A stretch of DNA of 33,266 nt from Chloroflexota bacterium. GTDB taxonomy: Bacteria > Chloroflexota > Anaerolineae > Anaerolineales > Villigracilaceae. The DNA is taken from NCBI GenBank assembly GCA_016866215.1, contig VGNE01000041.1, positions 1 through 33,266 on the forward strand, read 5' to 3'. The notes under the pieces were generated by a model that saw only the letters and a program-made list of their open reading frames with translations, made no database searches and was not told where the DNA came from. The position numbers were made by a program, and so were the translations under genes. Numbering within the stretch: the stretch's first letter is position 1; each line of letters starts with the position of its first letter. Shown here piece by piece: positions 29,840 to 33,266 of the stretch.

Positions 29840-29910
29840 TTAATCTCCTTTATAAACTTGGTCATAAATTGCGGTTTTTTATTCACCTGATTCTGGCCGC
29901 TGGCGCGACG

Positions 29911-29928
29911 AGTCGGTTTTAACCGACT
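29911..29928. repeat. Small perfect palindrome upstream of murA
   Basis: The 8-bp arms AGTCGGTT and AACCGACT enclose TT. The following ACTGAGGCAGGACTTCAGTCC is a second imperfect hairpin. Both look like interspersed repeats; nothing else is recognised in 29850-30064. Confidence 0.55.
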
Positions 29929-30064
29929 TTCACGAACTGAGGCAGGACTTCAGTCCGCTCTCTCAGAATAACAATCAGGATTGTAAGGCAGTTGTATGGA
30001 TCCGCCAAAACATTACAGTTCACTTACATCCGGCACGAACTGTGCATCATACTACAATTGGAAT

Positions 30065-30070
30065 TATAAT
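30065..30070 (+). promoter_or_regulatory. -10 box suggesting a leaderless prepilin peptidase transcript
   Basis: TATAAT ends 8 bp before ATG 30079 and no Shine-Dalgarno is present, as with the yqeC-mocA and DUF4258 genes. Confidence 0.45.
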
Positions 30071-30078
30071 GATTTCCC

Positions 30079-30867
30079 ATGAATGCAACGCTGGTTTTTC
30101 CCGTACTGCTCGGATGGTTCGCCGGAATCATCATTAATTATCTGGCAGATGTTCTGCCTGTGACAAGGCGATTCAGCCGGCCGGACTGCCCGCAATGCCA
30201 GGCGCCCTTCACCTGGAGGAGCTATCTCCTTTTTCAGGCATGCGTCAACGGGCATAAACGCAGACCACGGCTTTGGATCGTACAATTTGCAATTCCGGCA
30301 ATCAGCGTTTATACATGGTTCCAGCCTTCATCCAGAATTGGGTACGGACTCGGACTGCTTCTGATCGCCTACTTTGGCGTTATCTTTGTGATTGATATGG
30401 AACACCATTTGATCCTTCACCCCACCAGCATTTTCGGTTCTTTGCTCGGACTGGTGGTTGGTTCTGTTTCCAACGGGCCTGGCATCACCCTTTTAGGCGG
30501 ACTGGGCGGTTTATTGATCATGCTTGCATTGTACTATTTCGGCGTACTTTTTTCACGTCTGCGGACAGCCCGCCTTCGAGCCCGAGGTCAGGAAGCGGAC
30601 GATGAAGAGGCGCTTGGCGCCGGGGATGTGATCCTGGCCGCCATCCTGGGCTTTGTGCTCGGATGGCCGCTGATTTGGTTCAGCCTGTTATTAGGAATTC
30701 TGCTTGCCGGTGTTTTTGGTTTGCTGACGGTTATTTTTATGTTGGTCATCAAGAAATACAAGGAAAATGTGTTCATGGTCTTTATGCCTTATGGTTCATT
30801 TTTGATCCTCGCCGCTTTCTTCATTATCTTCCTTCCAAACTGGATCATTAACATAGTGCCAAAATAG
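30079..30867 (+). CDS. Type IV prepilin peptidase (A24 family)
   Basis: The 262-aa integral membrane aspartyl protease cleaves the leader of type IV pilin-like or Tad/Flp prepilins. The N-terminal half has the cytoplasmic zinc-binding part (RPDCPQCQAPFTW, then CVNGHKRRPRLW; fewer cysteines than classical PilD). The catalytic half has Asp in FVIDMEHHLILHP and in LGAGDVILAAILGFVLGWP (GAGDVKL motif with Ile for Lys), within about six further hydrophobic helices. The next gene begins with a TadE-like N-terminus, which fits a Tad-type pilus or pseudopilin context. Confidence 0.9.
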   Translation: MNATLVFPVLLGWFAGIIINYLADVLPVTRRFSRPDCPQCQAPFTWRSYLLFQACVNGHKRRPRLWIVQFAIPAISVYTWFQPSSRIGYGLGLLLIAYFGVIFVIDMEHHLILHPTSIFGSLLGLVVGSVSNGPGITLLGGLGGLLIMLALYYFGVLFSRLRTARLRARGQEADDEEALGAGDVILAAILGFVLGWPLIWFSLLLGILLAGVFGLLTVIFMLVIKKYKENVFMVFMPYGSFLILAAFFIIFLPNWIINIVPK

Positions 30868-30923
30868 GATTTGAAAATGCTGCTTAGATTGCGCTCTCTA
30901 GCGCATTTTCGGCGTTTGAGAAT

Positions 30924-30973
30924 GCCGATTACGCTTTCGTGAAGAACGCCGATTACGCGCTTTCGTGAAGTAC
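30924..30973 (+). repeat. Two-unit direct repeat upstream of the TadE-like gene
   Basis: GCCGATTACGCTTTCGTGAA (30924 on) recurs as GCCGATTACGCGCTTTCGTG (30948 on); the units are 24 and 26 bp. It lies 27 bp before the TadE gene. Function unknown. Confidence 0.7.
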
Positions 30974-31000
30974 TGATAGTAATAAAAATAGGATGATCGT

Positions 31001-33266
31001 ATGAACAGTTCACGACATAATAAAAAACAAAAATCCAACGGACAGGCGATGGTGGAGTTTGCGCTGGCGCTTCCAATTCTCCTTACCTTGCTTTACGGTC
31101 TTTTGGAAACCGGAAGGTTACTGTTCATTTATGCCTCCACAGTGACAGCCGCGCGCCAGGCTGTCCGCTACGGGTCAGCTACAGGCGAGAGCCCAAATGG
31201 AATGCCCTATTATATGGATTGTGGCGGCATTGAGGCCGCGGCGCGTCAGGTGGGCTTCATCAATACCTTTGAGAGCGTCACTATTTCCTATGATGGTGGT
31301 CTAGACAGTAATAACGGAAATCCTCTTCCATTAGATCCTGCTAATCCGACCTGTGGAAATTATACCGATGCAAATGTCCAAAATGGCGACCGAATCATTG
31401 TTGAAGTTACCGCGCAGTGGGTGCCGATTGTTTCCATCGTACCGCTTGAGCCTTTCACGATCACATCTCAAAGTGAACGCACCATTCTTGCATCTGTTTC
31501 CATTTCTGTGACCTCTGTACCGCAGGGCTGGCAAAACAGCGGCAATGGCATTCTTACTCTTTCTATCTCCGTTTCACCAACCACCTATTCGACAGTCGGA
31601 CAAACGATCACATACACCTATACTCTGAAAAATACAGGCTCGGGAGATCTTTCCGCGCCATTTACAGTTACTGACAACGTGGCTGCCACCAATTGTTCGG
31701 GCGCGCCTGCCACACTTGCGTCTGGTGGCTCTTTTACCTGTACCGGCACATATCAGGTCACACAAAGCGACCTTGATACAGGTACAGTAACAAATACTGC
31801 GACAGCCTCAGCAAACGGGTCCCCTTCCAATACAGTTTCAAAAACAATAACAGCAATTCAATCGCCAGCGCTGTCCTTGAGCAAAAGCGCATCCCCAACT
31901 GCTTCATCCACCGTTGGCGCAATTATCACCTACACTTACACGCTCAGAAATACAGGAAACGTCAGCCTGACATCACCCTATGCAGTCGCTGACAATAAGA
32001 TTGCAAGCGTAAATTGCTCAGGGGCAGCCAGCCCGCTGGCGCCTACAGCAACTACGACCTGCACTGCATCCTATTCGATCACAAACAATGATATTACCAA
32101 CGGGTCTGTTGTTAATCAAGCAGTGGCAAGCGCCAAATTTAAGACAACAACGATTACATCCAACAACGCAACCGCGACGGTTTTAACTCCTCCGTTGGTG
32201 CTAGCGATCAGCGTCTCACCGCTTACGGCTACGCTTCCAAACCAGGTAATAACATACACCTTTTCGGTACTCAACAACAGTGCCTTCACCGCAAACTCAT
32301 TAAGTGTTACCGACAGCAGGATAACGGTTACCTGCCCATCCACAACGTTAGCAGCGGGCAGTACGATCAACTGTACCGGTACATACACTGTCACCCAGGC
32401 GGATCTTGATGTCGGTGGCACGATCAGTAATTCCGCACAGGCTGCAGCAAATAATGGCTCCCCGATTTCTTCCAATACTGTAACAGCCAGTTTGGTAATT
32501 ACACAAACCCCGGCTCTATCGGCTACGGTCAGCGGCACACCCTCACAGCCAACCTCCCCATCCATCACCCTGCCTGCCGGCACATTAATTACATATACCT
32601 ACACTTTAACAAATACAGGCAACGTCACACTCACATCTCCATTTTCAGTGACTGACAATAAGATCACGATCACTTGTTCCGACCAAGCCAGCCTGGCTCC
32701 CGCGTCGACAAAAACCTGTTCGGGAACCTATACAGTTACAGCAGCCGACGTCGAGGCAGGCTCGATCATCAATACCGGAACTGCATCCGCTAAATTTAGC
32801 GCTCAAACAATCACATCCAGCCCAGCCAGTTTCACGGTCATCACATATTCCGGCGCACGCTTCAGCCTGGCTGTGACACAGAATAAGACTGTCGTGACGC
32901 CAGCCGATCTAACCATCACATACACGTATACACTCACCAACACCGGCGGTGTCACGCTTTCGAAGCCATATAGCATCACATCCAGCCTGCAATCCACCCT
33001 GCTCATTGCAGGTACAGGTGGCTCCGATACAACCACCTCGATCAGCTCGGATTGCACCTCAGCGGCCGCCAGCATTGCCCCAGGGATTTCAACCAATTGC
33101 ACCTACACCTATACCCATCCATCCGGTACTGGCTCTTCAACCCTTGTGCACAGCACCTCTGCGGCAAGTATCGGTGGAACGCCTGTCACAAGCCTGCCGG
33201 CCTCGCTGACAGCCACTGTTTACAACTGCACGACCTCCAATTTTACAGCCGGTAGTTTAAGCACCC
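31001..33266 (+). CDS. TadE-like protein fused to tandem DUF11-type repeats (3' truncated by the window end)
   Basis: The frame is open from ATG 31001 to the window edge (755 codons), with no stop. Residues about 14-55 (GQAMVEFALALPILLTLLYG, LLETGRLLFIYAS) form the TadE-like motif and single membrane helix seen in Tad pseudopilins. After about 185 residues come at least five repeats of about 110 residues, each with YTYTLxNTG, PFxVTDN, a pair of cysteines (NCSG...FTCTGTY) and VTNTATASA; they resemble DUF11/conserved-repeat surface domains. The repeats begin near 31557, 31870, 32200, 32510 and 32855. The result looks like a membrane-anchored adhesin or stalk. GGATG at 30991-30995 may be the ribosome binding site. 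Confidence 0.85.
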   Translation, partial: MNSSRHNKKQKSNGQAMVEFALALPILLTLLYGLLETGRLLFIYASTVTAARQAVRYGSATGESPNGMPYYMDCGGIEAAARQVGFINTFESVTISYDGGLDSNNGNPLPLDPANPTCGNYTDANVQNGDRIIVEVTAQWVPIVSIVPLEPFTITSQSERTILASVSISVTSVPQGWQNSGNGILTLSISVSPTTYSTVGQTITYTYTLKNTGSGDLSAPFTVTDNVAATNCSGAPATLASGGSFTCTGTYQVTQSDLDTGTVTNTATASANGSPSNTVSKTITAIQSPALSLSKSASPTASSTVGAIITYTYTLRNTGNVSLTSPYAVADNKIASVNCSGAASPLAPTATTTCTASYSITNNDITNGSVVNQAVASAKFKTTTITSNNATATVLTPPLVLAISVSPLTATLPNQVITYTFSVLNNSAFTANSLSVTDSRITVTCPSTTLAAGSTINCTGTYTVTQADLDVGGTISNSAQAAANNGSPISSNTVTASLVITQTPALSATVSGTPSQPTSPSITLPAGTLITYTYTLTNTGNVTLTSPFSVTDNKITITCSDQASLAPASTKTCSGTYTVTAADVEAGSIINTGTASAKFSAQTITSSPASFTVITYSGARFSLAVTQNKTVVTPADLTITYTYTLTNTGGVTLSKPYSITSSLQSTLLIAGTGGSDTTTSISSDCTSAAASIAPGISTNCTYTYTHPSGTGSSTLVHSTSAASIGGTPVTSLPASLTATVYNCTTSNFTAGSLST

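Overview
The window looks like a chromosomal segment of an uncultured or little-studied Chloroflexota, most likely class Anaerolineae. This rests on proline/threonine-rich lipoproteins, a TadE protein fused to DUF11-type repeats, a Cys-to-Asp MurA, a Gram-positive-style T-box in front of ileS, and many short palindromic repeats read in frame inside genes. No rRNA or tRNA gene was seen, so the taxonomy is an inference.

Region 1 (1-10.2 kb) is an accessory defence region. The 3' end of a secreted protein gene is followed by a type I restriction-modification cluster: hsdM, hsdS, an unrecognised AT-rich membrane-anchored helical protein, then hsdR. Between the unknown gene and hsdR sit two near-identical REP-associated tyrosine transposases (RAYTs). 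Seventeen copies of a 15-nt REP core (arms AGACC/GGTYT, loop CTAAA) occur between 1.9 and 9.4 kb. Most form inverted pairs (REPINs) of 95-97 bp. Copies lie in frame inside hsdM, inside hsdR and inside both RAYT genes. One supplies the present hsdR start codon, and a remnant of an hsdR 5' end lies upstream of the RAYTs.

Region 2 (10.2-13.1 kb) is a small toxin-antitoxin island: an antitoxin-like/PemK-MazF pair on the plus strand and a DUF4258-YgiT-YgiT trio on the minus strand. A diverged duplicate of the start of the following yqeC gene bounds it on the left. It carries four copies of a second REPIN-like family with the same AGACC/GGTTT arms, a different loop (TGACA) and the same 95-bp unit length. 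One copy forms the C-terminus of a YgiT protein.

Region 3 (13.1-19.1 kb) is mostly metabolic: a yqeC-mocA fusion and a second MocA-like protein (molybdenum-hydroxylase cofactor maturation), a lipid kinase and a PlsC-type acyltransferase, a secreted protein preceded by a perfect 22-bp hairpin, then on the minus strand a phosphatidylcholine-synthase-like enzyme and a GNAT acetyltransferase.

Region 4 (19.2-30 kb) is core: ileS with a T-box leader, an S1-domain protein, prfB with its programmed +1 frameshift, ftsY, thioredoxin, and a lipoprotein cluster produced by one tandem duplication that also copied the 3' end of murA. The intact murA follows. Region 5 (30-33.3 kb) holds a prepilin peptidase and the start of a giant TadE-DUF11 protein that runs off the window.

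The most notable system is the RAYT/REPIN island embedded in the type I restriction operon, where mobile palindromes have become coding sequence.
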